Part shown: piece by piece, positions 11,454-23,038 of the stretch
Position numbering within the stretch: the first letter of the stretch is position 1
Layout: every line of letters starts with the position of its first letter
Source: Stachybotrys elegans
Taxonomy: Eukaryota > Ascomycota > Sordariomycetes > Hypocreales > Stachybotryaceae
DNA length: 64,000 nt
Direction: 5' to 3'
NCBI GenBank assembly: GCA_020746835.1
Contig: JAGPNK010000020.1
Location: 62,001 to 126,000 of the forward strand
Notes under the pieces: model-generated
Seen by the model: the letters and a program-made list of their open reading frames with translations, nothing else
Told to the model about the DNA's origin: nothing
Database searches by the model: none
Made by a program: the position numbers and the translations under genes

Positions 11454-14051
11454 TCAAAGCCACTCCGTGGGACCAAAGGTCTCACCAGGAGCCAGGTGCA
11501 GCTTGACGGCCTCGGTCAGGTGGTCCATTGTCTTGACCGCCTGGTTGTTGCCCCACCATTGGGGTTCAGCAGCACTCGTCATGTACAGAGTGAAGAAGAT
11601 GACGAGAGATGACAAGATGAGACCGCAGTCGAGGGCTGCCGAGGTGACATAGTTGTACTGCAGCCACCAACCGGTGTAGCGACGTCGGATGAAGAAGTTG
11701 AAGATTGTGCCCACAAGACCCCAGCAAAGATAGGTGTAGACAGTAGCAGGAGGCAGCATTCCAGAACCACCGAAGATGACGGGAGTGCTGATGTATCGCC
11801 ACATTGACTTGGGCCAGCGGCGAGCAAGGAGCCAGGTGATGATGGGGCTAATGGCACCAACGAGCCAGAACCACTGCAGCGAGGAATAAAGAGCCTTTCC
11901 GCTGAAGATACGGGCAGGGCCAATAGCTCCCCAGACAATGGAGGCCGTGAAGAAGACTCGGCCTCCGGGGCAAGTGTAGCGGTTCGGCTGGTCTTCTGAG
12001 CAAACATCAGGGATGTTGGCGAGAGCCCAGTTCATGACGGCGATCTGAATGATAGCAGACAGGATCGAGGCAACAAGCTGGGACATGAACATGACGCGCG
12101 GGGGGACCTTCATGTAGTGCCCGAGTTTCAGATCTTGGGCAAAGTACAAGGCTTGCGACATGCAAATGTAGCCGTAGTTCTTGAACATCATCATGGCCAG
12201 AGGGCGTCCGGGAACCATGTAGCCAATGATGAATTCCGTCAGAACGTTCAGACCGAGCTGAATGTTGGTAATGGCCTGCACGATTCCGATTGGGATAAAC
12301 CAAACAATGGGGATGAGCATGCAGACAATGTATGCCCATGCTGGAAAGCCTGTTGGCCAGCCAGCCACGACGCCAAAGGAAATGGCGACCATGACGATGA
12401 AAAGAGCTGCTCAAGGTCAGTACGACTGCAATAACGATGGAAGAAATGTTGGAGGGTGACGAACCTGCATACCACCAGTCCTCAGCATCGCGGTACTTCT
12501 TCATCAGACGCATGTGGACATCGTCTTCTTGGTGACGGGCCATCTTGAATTGCTTGAAGATCTCCTTGCCATGGTACAGAGCAACGTGAACAATGACAGC
12601 AGCGACAGCGGCGAATGAGAGGCCATACGCGAGAGCAAACTGGGTGTTGAGGAACAGGGGAGAGTACTCCTTGTAGGCGGTCTCATTGAACTGAAAGTTG
12701 CTGTCCAGGATACGGGATACGTTGTAGACCTGTCCGGTATTGTCGTATGATTCGGTGGACTGAACGGGGAGGTAATCGGCGTACCAGGTACCGCTGAAGT
12801 GAATGCCCATGGAGAGGCAGATGAAGAAGATGAAGAGGCCCAGCAAGACGTTGGCGATGGCGTGGAACGGAGGGATGAGTGGCGAGTTGACATAGCCGCT
12901 GTAGATGGACCAGTCGAAGGAGATGGGCATAAGACCATAGCCGGAGTATCCGCCAAAGACCTTGTTGATCACGACATTCTGGGGAGCGATCCAACAGATG
13001 AAGCTGAAGTACGAGAGACCACGGAAGAGCCAGCCAGGGAACCAGTACCAAATGAAGGAGCCGCATCCAATAATCAGGAAGAGCTTGTAGCGGCCAATGG
13101 ACCACCCGTTTGTCTTTGCTGGGTTTGAGGGCGAGTGATCGTGCAGAGTGTAAAACATGGCACAACTAACAAGGTTGGCAGGCCAGATCATGGCTGCGGG
13201 CCAGACCAAGAATCGACGAGCAAGACCGGCCAGTCCGTATCCGGTGCAGAGGGTGGTGATGCCGAACAGCAGCTGGAAGCCCCAGCCAAAGCTTTGGCCG
13301 TAGAAAAGCTGCTGCGCAAGAAGCACATCAGTAGCATACAAGGCTCCGCCTCCATAAGCCGCCTGCATTATGAGTTAGAACTGAATCAGATGGTTTAGAG
13401 CGATTAGGCCAATACTCACGTTGGACATGGCTACAATGACAACATGCTCCTTGTAGTTGAACTTGCCCGGCTTGAGGTTAAATCGCACGCCAAAGATATT
13501 CCACTCCCTATCAGGCATGACAAGGTCCCATGCTAGGCCGATGGGATAAGAGATGAGCTGGATGAGATAGGTGGTGATGTAGATGCTGGGGTTTCGTAGA
13601 GAGAAGAGCATGTTCACACCGGAGCCGATGCTGCAGAGAACGAGACCAATGACCCAGGCGCGGATGGTGTTGGCGGGAAGGTCGACATCGTAATTGCGGA
13701 CAACTGCGCGGACCTGCAATACAGTGTTGGGTTCAATTCTGGCAAGACGAGAGCCGCGAAGAACGGCGTGCGGGGACACTTGATACGACATACCTCAGGG
13801 TACGGGCTGTTGTCCTGCATGAGGGCATTCTCAATCTCGATGTCGACGTTCTTCTCGGCATGGCCGGTCGCAATGGCAGCGTCGACATCGCCCAACTCGT
13901 CGATGGGCAGGTTGGGGTCGAACTTGTGAGCCTTCTCGAACTCCTGGAGATACTTGAGCTTGTCGAAGCCCGAGGCGGAGGCCTCGACGGGATCGGGGAT
14001 GGGCGTGATCTCCTCGGCCTCGTGGCGCTTGCGGAAGATGTTGGAAACCAT
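11454..14051 (-). CDS. OPT-family oligopeptide transporter (ISP4-like)
   Basis: Proton-coupled importer of small peptides in the plasma membrane. Exons 13794-14051, 13420-13713, 12465-13362 and 11454-12406 join in phase to 800 aa, the usual length for fungal OPT proteins. After an ~85-aa acidic cytosolic N-terminus comes the OPT entry motif NSPYPEVRAVV, then PANTIRAWVIGLVLCSIGSG and NMLFSLRNPSIYI. Later landmarks are WPANLVSCAMFYTLH, the KNYGYICMSQALYFAQDLKL block and KVPPRVMFMSQLVAS. About 12-16 hydrophobic helices are visible. The C-terminus GETFGPTEWL is typical. The substrate cannot be told from sequence. The gene stands alone and shows no coding lesion. Confidence 0.93.
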
Positions 14052-17000
14052 GGTGTCGGATTTCGATTGAGGGCGGGCGAGCCGATTCCAGGCAGAACGG
14101 TCGGAGAGTCGGCAGCGGCAGCAGTTGTCGCCGCGGTCGTCGTCTTTGCGTCCTTATCGTCGCGCGACGAGGCGAGCGACCAACGGATCTCCCGAGATGC
14201 ACGGCGGCGGCAGTGGTGATGCAGAGAGACGCAGACGGGGCTGGAGGAGAAAGAACAAGCACCCGCTGGACGGGATGGGGACTTTTGGTCCCTGTGTGCA
14301 CTGAGCACCACCCCCAAAAAGCACCCGCACCAAGGACACTGCGAGGCACCTGCACTTTCAGCCAGTCCCCCCCGGCCGTGGTTGCCCGTCTATCTTAGAC
14401 TGGGCGACTGGGGTGCCGAGGCGGGCTTCTGGTAGGCTGCCCGAGACAAGAAAAACGGCCCCCCTGGTCCGTCCCATTTTCATTCATCAACCACCCCGCT
14501 TGCCCGCCTTCGCCCTTCATGCTGTCCCAGCCAAAAACCCGCGCGCCCGCACTACCATGCCTTAACCATCTCCTGCTAAGACCTAGCACCGTAGATATCG
14601 CCCGTGGCGCTTTCGGCCAAGCCCCTTCGCTATCGCGCAATACCACACCAGATGGGTGTTCTCGACCTGCCCAAGTCGGAGTAGCACTTTTGGTCAGTGG
14701 CACGAGACTCGCCGTCCGCCCTCCCTACCGACACCACCAAGAGATTTTTTCCCCAGAGGAACTTTCCAGCATCTGATGAATGCTTCCAGAGAGCATCCAC
14801 GGTTCCGTCGTCGACTTCATGCTCATGGCATGGGAGAGTGAGACTATCCATCCAACATCCATGCATCCATCTCAATACAGTATCTCGTTTACGTGCGGCT
14901 GATTGTGACCGTTAGCTCGTCAGCCCCAATCAGTGTCCTTATCTCGCCCAGCCTGGTTGGCCACCATGATTGGCACATGCCTTGCCACCCCTGCATCACA
15001 GTCTATGAAGTCTAGGGTAGGTGACAAGCTCGCATTCCTACATGGCAAGATGAATGCCAAATATGATGCATATAATACTCATGTACGTTGTTTGGGATGT
15101 GTTGGAACCAATACCTATCCCAACTCGAATCGCTTCCAACTCTCATGCTGCTCTACATGACTTGGAGGAAGCCCTGCTTATATCCACTAGATACCTACAT
15201 GTGGTGATCAGTGAACGAGCCTCCTGATCGTACAATTAAGACCACCTTTGTCTTCCAACGTTGTCGCTTGGACAGGGCATGCTTTACCAGTCGCTCAGAG
15301 CTTAAGAGTGGCCTTGATAATTTCGTGCAGCTGCTCAAGTTTGATGGCGGCACTGCCTATATTGCTGGTGTTCCTCTGGTACAGTCACCCTTCCGCCGAC
15401 CCCTTCCCTTCTATCTCGCAGCAGTCAAGCTTCAGATATGTCTGAAACACTTCTGCTCTGTGACCTGTACTCCCACCTAGCATTGGGCTCAGATGCCATC
15501 TGTTCTTCTCCCACTGATCGGCATACCGGCTCAAGACTGAATTGGTCCTTTGCAACCCTTCGGCGACTGGCAAGCCCCTCAGAGCTGACTTTATCGAGGC
15601 TTGAGCCAGACATAGTCGTTTCATTCGCCCAACAGCGCGGTGAGAATGACCTTCTCGGCCGCCTTGAGTTACAGAATCCTTGCGTCTGTCCTGGCATCAT
15701 CTAATTGGTTGACCTCATCAGCTGCTGTCTTGGTCGTCCACGGTGACTGGTTGTTCCCTATTATATACAACCTTCTTCTACAGCAACAATACTGGACTTC
15801 AGCTGCACCAAACAGAGTGCCATTTACTAGGGAGGCACTTTTATTATGCCCTGGGAGCTGGTAGAGCCACCACTTCTCCTCGAAAAAGTGTCACGCCAGA
15901 TAATTACGATGAAAATGCAGGCCAGGTCGACCAAAATACACAACAATAGTGGTACGATCGGGCGCAGTACGAGAAATTGGTCACTGATATGGATCCCGAA
16001 AGGCAAGCATACGTATGCACGCAGGAGATCGGACTGGGCTAAGAGTTCGGTCTTTACACATGATGACCTGTCTCTTCTGAAGTCACGACATGGCTAAACA
16101 GACTCCAGTTGGCGCTCACTTCTGCTTTATTATATCTCGATAGATCCATTTTTTGGCCCCAAGGCGTGCCATTCGTCTGTCCTTATGCTTCTTCATTGGA
16201 AGAGGGAATCATACATTGCCATTTGCCGCTCACCCTCGGCAGCTCAGAGGACTGACTAGTAGTGTTAGGGGGAAAGAGTCATGACATGAAGGGTTGACTT
16301 CAGAACACAGACGATATGTTTCAACCTATAGCGAGTCGAAAAGCTCACTGGTCCCTCTATAAACCTGAACACGGGGCTGTCAAAGGTTTGGGCTTGGAAT
16401 GAACGTTGATTCTGTCGACACTTTTCTCATCTCACTCCTGAATACATTGGAAGGAGGAGATGTTAGTGTTAGTGACACAGAAATTTCACATTGGCTTGCT
16501 GTGCTTTGGATTCTTATAGGTTGCGACAGAGACGTCACCGGGGCAGCGTTGGATGGTGTAGGAGACAGCAAGTTCACCTCCGTGCACCATGTGCTGTCAT
16601 GACCAGACATCCCTCGGGGGAGCCAAGACATGACTATTCACTTGTATCGGTTGATACGATGTACTGTCGGCATTTGAAATGTCTTTGCTACGGAGAGCAA
16701 CCGTCTTACAAGAAGCTCATATCGCAGCAGGAAAACGTAGGTGATATTGGTCAATTGAGAACGACCCTGTTGGGGATAGAGCCCTCAGCCAGTGATTTTA
16801 CATTTTCCGCTGGTCCTTTATGACACTCTAGGCACTCTCTCGCTGTGACATGACCCTCCCATAGTTCTATTCAAGTTCCAACCCCATGGAGAGAAGAATA
16901 GTGTGCTGTGGTTTTGTGACTTGGTCAAATGCACCTACCCTATAGCATGTTCGTGATGTCAACCTGAAAAACGAGTACACCGGAGCGAAATTCGGAACCT

Positions 17001-20000
17001 TCATATTCTCGAGACAGCACAACGGCATTCCCTTTTATGTATTTTTGCATGTCTTTGTTGGTGTTGGTGTATCATTGTTGCCTCGGGAGCTCTGGTGTGA
17101 CTTGATAAACCCAACCCAGCAACGCCAGCCAGCAATATTGTATAAGGATCAGTCAAATGCAACTCAGGCCAGAAGCGAGAAGTCCGAAGTACAAACGATA
17201 TAGACTGACATAATAAAACTACCAGACATTCACAGGCAGCCACCCGTGTGGGCGTCGGGTCATGTCCTATCAAGCCGAATAATTCACCACGTCGGACGTT
17301 ATGGCCGGGAAGTTGCAGTATTCCGAGCTTCTGCGTAGCTTGCAACGGTTGTACAAGTGCTACCAGCAGAGAGTCGTTCACTGTCGGCCTACGTAGGACA
17401 CGCAAAGGCTTCACATTTCCCCATCCCTCTTCCGATATGCATTGTCGTTCATCATTGGAATGATCGGCGCAACAGCTGAAAATACAGCTGAATGTGTACC
17501 AAGATATGAGAGGGCCAGCAATGATCAGCGTCCAGCGGTGGGTGACCATTCTCGCCTGACGGCAAATATATATAATGCTTCGGCAATCACCTATACCCGG
17601 CAGAAAAAGCACAAGCCTGAGAGCCTAAATCAAATCTCCGACCAGATTGCCGGCAAGCATATGAGCTACCATGCGAGGCTGTCTCATTATAATATTCGAT
17701 GTTGTATTGGGCTAATCGGCATATCACAGTTGGCGTGGCCTGATACCGCAGTATGGATGCCCAAGCTGAAAACCCCTAAATATTCGTAACACGGATACGA
17801 CTCGGTGCGATAGCTGCCGTGGGTGACCGAATACGCGATGACCAAAACTCCAAGTGTATGATTGTTTGCTCATTTGCACAAGTACCGTCTTGGTTGAGTT
17901 GGGAAAATACCGAACCCCTGAGAAACCGGAGCAAACACCCCGTATGAGAGACTGAAGTCGTCCAGACGTCAAAATTCGGACCGCAATGGGCTGATGCGAC
18001 ACATAACCTATAACAGGCCCAGCCTTGTCCTGCTAAGCATTCTTATGTTGCAACGCTGACAATGACATGTATTAAGCGTCAGAGCTCCCTCTAGGGGCAG
18101 GGGAGCATCCCATATGCATGACCATCCAGGCACATAGAGGCAATGATTGGCCAATGCAACTCGACAATAAAATACTGCATATTACAGGTCATCATTACGG
18201 ACAAGAGGAGAAGTAAGTCGACAATGTGATACCGGGGATTTTGCAAGTGGATGGATAAGGGGAGCCATCGAAATCCACCTCCATGAACATCGATGCTTGT
18301 CAATCAGAGAAAGATATGCCCAGCCTTCGAGTCCACTCCCGTCACTCTGGGCCAAGATGTGTAATATTGGCACGGATGTCTTGTTATGGGGCCTTTTCGC
18401 CGACATTCGTCATTGATACAGGCATGGAAGATGGGGGATGGTGAAAAGGAGAAAATGCCTCTGCGGACCTGTTCTTGCTTTCCGGTTAGATTCCGACCCT
18501 GGCCAGCGCATTCTCCCGCCCACTGCATCGCAATCGCGATGTAGCGAGAAGACATCAAGATCGGAGAAGCCCATCCTAGGACTCTATCACAGAAAAGGGC
18601 GGACCCTAGAAAGCTTGTTTAGAGCCAGATAGCACACCCGTTTGAGAAGTTATGACCGAGACAGGGGATTGCACAGCGGCAGCACCGGAAGTCCATGCTG
18701 CTGCTAGCAAAGAGGGCAGCGTGTGTTGAAATGTTACAGTGCGCTGACAAGAATGGGGATATTACTGGTGCACCGGGTGCGGCGGAAGGATTTGGTAGCC
18801 AATCTCGATAATGGCTTGGATCAAATATGTACTCGGTAAAGTTGTGGACATCCCCGTCCTGGGCGATCCAGTCGATCTGATCATCCCATGGCCCACGTCG
18901 ACCCGCTTCGGGGCTGCTCGCAACCTGCTCTACGGCCGACAAAAAGCTGAGCGCCGTTCCAAGATTTTGGGAGGAGAGCAGGGATTCGACGTGGCTGTGT
19001 CATCGCAGGTCGCCAGGGGGAAATTGAAAGCCCCTAGGGCCCTGGACAGCAAGCAGCACAGTTGATCGGCCTGAGGCAGAGATATGGATTTTGTTTGTGT
19101 TACTGTTGCGAGTAGCATGTGCTTCCAAGCTGGCCGGGCGGTGCTGGCCTGGCGCAGTTTATATGGCATTGCGGTAGTGGTATCGAGGGCACAGCTGGGC
19201 AAGTCGGGGTTGGGCATTTGGTATGGGCATGTCTTAGTCAACTGCCTGTTCCCAGGTGGCCTGGACCACTCTCTGAGGAGAGGTGACATTATTTTGTCCT
19301 TTGAGCATATGGACAGCTAGACGCCCCACGCAACGATTGACGACGAGGCCGTATTCTCCAAAGGGGAAACAAGCTTTTTGCGTCCTTGATCAACACGACA
19401 GCTTATTCTGCGGGAAGCAGGCACACACAACCCTTTCATGCGTGGGCTGGTGGACGCGTAGGCTACCCACTCTGGTGCAGGACCAGCCCAATCCAAGGCT
19501 TCTGAAAGCCGGCAGCTCCGGGCGAGCAGGTCTTGCGCTGGCGCTACCATGGAGGGCGGGTTGGATGACCAAGTGGGTATGATGTGCAGGGGTGATTGTC
19601 GTTATTCTCGAGACGAGGACGAGAGTTGATGAACGACTGCCAGCGCGCTCTGTGAGAGAGATTGGAAGGGCCTCGCGCGCCCTCTGGATTTCGGAGAAAA
19701 CATTCCCAAGATGGGGGGCGTTCAACTATCGACGTCGGGTACGCTTTGCTCAGCCGGGAGCTGGAATGTGCTGCTTGCGGATGTGGTTGTTGAAGGTTTG
19801 CATACCTCCCAGCAACCTATTATTAATCCCCAGCAGGAACTGGGGCCAGAGATTCCATAAATTCTAGAGCCTCGGAAGCGTGCCTAAGTCCTGGAGCCAA
19901 GCCAGCATGGCCTGGCTAGCAGCATGTCTACCTAAATTTGGACACAGCGAATTGCTGAACGCATCGTAGATATTCTTCACGATGTCGAATCTGGGGTTGG

Positions 20001-20700
20001 TCGTGTGACCAGATATGCCGGGCAGGTCTCTTGCCCTTATGTTTGCGGTATCTATATGGATAGGCGGGATGGTGATGGCCTCTTCTTCAGCCTGAGGTTG
20101 GCTTGCTTGTTAGTACGACAGGTCGGGAAATTCCCCATCTAGCGGATGCATAAGGTAGGTGCACAATTCCTAGATGCTGTGGCACCGTGAAAAACGAGGA
20201 CATGTCACTCACATGTCATACCTGACTAGACATTGGAAGAGGTACTGCATGTCGGCGGGTAATAAGGGACGGAGGATGCAGTCGACACCCGGTAATCTGT
20301 CACTCATTCTCCGAATTTGGGGGATGCGTATGTTCCCTGAGAATACGAGCGGACCACACCGTGCCTGAGTGGAGGGAGCAGGCCTTGCCTTCACCAAGCT
20401 CCCGACAATGCTGCGGAAAGGTCTGGGAAATTCGTGCCAATCTACCCATACCATTGCAGGAGGTATCTGCTCAGGCCAATAGGTTCCGACCGTGTCAGGC
20501 AACGTCACCTCTCCTTGGGCCGGTCTGTAGGGCTAGGCCTGGCCAGGCCTGGGACAGGTTGGCTGGCGATGAATGGCAGGGGTTGACAAGGGCCCCTTTG
20601 CATTTTGGCGTGCACCGGCTTGGACACGACCTCGTGTCCGCAAGGTTCCATATCATGTTGCGTTGTCGTGCCTCTCTTGGACGGACGGGGTTTGGTCATG
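14052..20700. other. Gene-poor region upstream of the OPT transporter
   Basis: About 6.6 kb in which no frame on either strand shows a protein I recognise. Open frames are short and scattered, and their translations look random (Cys/Arg/Ser-rich, no motif). The first few hundred bases are the OPT promoter. No tRNA, rRNA, transposon or tandem array was found. It could hold lncRNA or distal regulatory DNA for the flanking genes, or decayed sequence, but nothing visible decides this. Confidence 0.4.
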
Positions 20701-23038
20701 GTCATGCCGGGTCTGAATTTTCCTTGCCCTCTGCCCCTTTCCCGTTCACTTCTCCTTCCTTCTTTCCTTCCTTCCTGCTTTTATTTTCTGTCTGAAACTG
20801 CCGCTGTCCCCCACTCCTGCCGACACAAACCAAGGCGGAAATTCAGCGTCTCATTCGGCGAGACAAGACGACGTGGGAGGCCCACGAAGGTACTACGTAC
20901 CGTGCAATTACCTGAGGAAGCAGCGGCCACCGCCACCACTTCCAGTTGTGGCCTACAAGCTACAGGTACAGAGACCTGCCCCACGCACAGCCGGCATCCA
21001 TCAGCACACCTCGCCCTCACACAACCAGCAATTCACCCACACCACACCCGCGACTCGTCCGCCCGCCCGCCAGTACCTCGAGGATCCAAGGCCCAGGGCA
21101 ATGCTCATTTCCCCTCGAGCGGAATAAGCAACAAAGGCCGTGACGCTCTGTGCCGTCCTACGTTGCGTTGCGTTCCGTTATCTCTGGCCGTTTTCCCTCC
21201 GTCATGCTATAGGCCGGGTCTGCCGCATTAACCCCAGCCCTGCTTGCTAACCCAATAACGGTATCCAACACCATCACCACCACTAACAACGCCGACCACC
21301 ATTATCGTTCTTGTCCCCAAGACGGTTGTAGCCGACGTTGTGCTTGGTACCACCATTTTTTGATCTGCTCCACAAGCTGCCGTGGACTAAATCTGTTTCC
21401 CCATCCGAATTCCGCGCCCTGTCCTTGCTTTGCCTAATGTGCTAGCAGAAATCAATTCAATCCACCACATCATCCATCATCGCATTCAGCTACCTTGCAC
21501 AATCCGCTTTGTTGGACTTCTGCGACGGGCCCATTACACTCTGCTCTTGCTCCTGCTCCTGCTCCTGCTCTCCACCCTATCACTTCCTTTTCTCAACGGC
21601 CCCTTTTCGGCCTGCTCTATTCTTACGCATCGTCGATCTGTTGCTTGCTAGCTCAGATCGAGCACCACCCACTCGACATTCGTCGGTACTGGGATTGGTC
21701 CGCTCACGCCCTGTCCTGGCGTTTTCCCACAGGCCGTTTCACACAGGCCAACCATCGGATTGAGCTTACCTTGCTTATTTTTATTTTATTTTGTTTTATT
21801 TTTTCTTCTTTCCTTTCCTCCGCCTGCTCTCATCCCCCCTCCTTGTCATTGCTCTTCTCCGCCTCACTCTCATTAAATACCCAATCAGATTACCCGTCCA
21901 ATTTCATCCCCTGCAAGTAGGACGTTATCGTCCTTTGACCGTCCCTCACACCCCCCCATCATCATTACCAATCACAGGTGGCGTGGTCTCGCTACCTACG
22001 GAGCACTGTACTGTACTATCCACAGCGCCTGCTAAGTTGACGTTGACCACCCACTGTGTTGCGAGGCCACTTCGCACCTTGGCATTGCCTTGACTTCTTT
22101 CCTCTGCCTGCCCGCCCCTGCATTGGCTTTAGATTTCGGTGTCTTCCTTCCTGGATTCTCTCCAGGTGCCCAGGCCCGAAAGTACCAACCAAGACTGTGT
22201 GGCCACAGGCAGTTTTTTGGCTGCTGTCCTCGTCATTGCTGCTCAGTGCTACCCGACACAGTCATCCATCCCTTGCCTCGCCTTGCCTGCCTTGGCTTGG
22301 TTTGATCCACGAGAAAGGAGAAGCAGCACAGGGGCAATCACAAAACTACCACCGCCTCGTGTCTTTTTTTCTCTCTCCCTTACTCCTCTTCCTCCTTATC
22401 CTCTCCCTCCACGGCCGCACACCCTGGTCGTCGTTGTATCAGCCATCTTGTCCCACCGCCGCCGCCCGCTGGTGTTGCTCGACCTTGGGTTCCGACACTC
22501 AGCTCCTGCATCTAACCTCACAGGCTCCTTGATTTGAGGCTTGGCCGTCCGTTCTTTTAGTTACAGCTTCTGCCCACCCGCCGCCACCAAACTACGAACC
22601 CCCCTGCTTGCCGGCCGCTCCTAGCCAACCACTGGCCGCGAAACTTCCCTACCCGCTTGACGTCGTCGCCCATTGATCGATTTCTCCTCCCCGCAACCAC
22701 ACAGCCTCATACAACAGCCTGTATCTCAGGGGATCGCCAGCCCGCTCGCCGGCCACCACCTGCCTCGCTTCGTCGCTCCTTTGCTTTTCTCTCGGCCCTC
22801 ACCACACCACCATCTCCCGGACTCGATTCCGAATACGCTCCTGCAAGCAAGGGTCTTCAGGTTGGACTGTACGACGTCCTCACCCAACAACTAGGCCCAC
22901 GCCAGTCGCAAGGGGGATAGGCGCTCCCGCTCGCGTCGTGGTACAGGCAGGGCTTCCTCGACCATCGTGAGAGGCCTTTACCACCGAGGCCTTGGATAGT
23001 CGCCAGCCCACTATTCCCCATACGGTCCCGATTAAATC
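20701..23038 (+). promoter_or_regulatory. Long pyrimidine-rich leader/promoter before the KPR-like gene
   Basis: The + strand is strongly C/T-biased for more than 2 kb, with CTTTCCTTCC-like tracts near 20760, a (TGCTCC)n microsatellite at about 21541-21571 and T-rich blocks near 21780-21830. This is typical of long transcribed 5' leaders or core promoters in filamentous fungi. No conserved ORF lies within it; short upstream ORFs are present but unremarkable. Confidence 0.4.

Noticed and set aside
17001..17612. 203-aa minus-strand open frame in the gene-poor region
   Set aside because: Random-looking composition, no domain, no splice context, no supporting neighbour.
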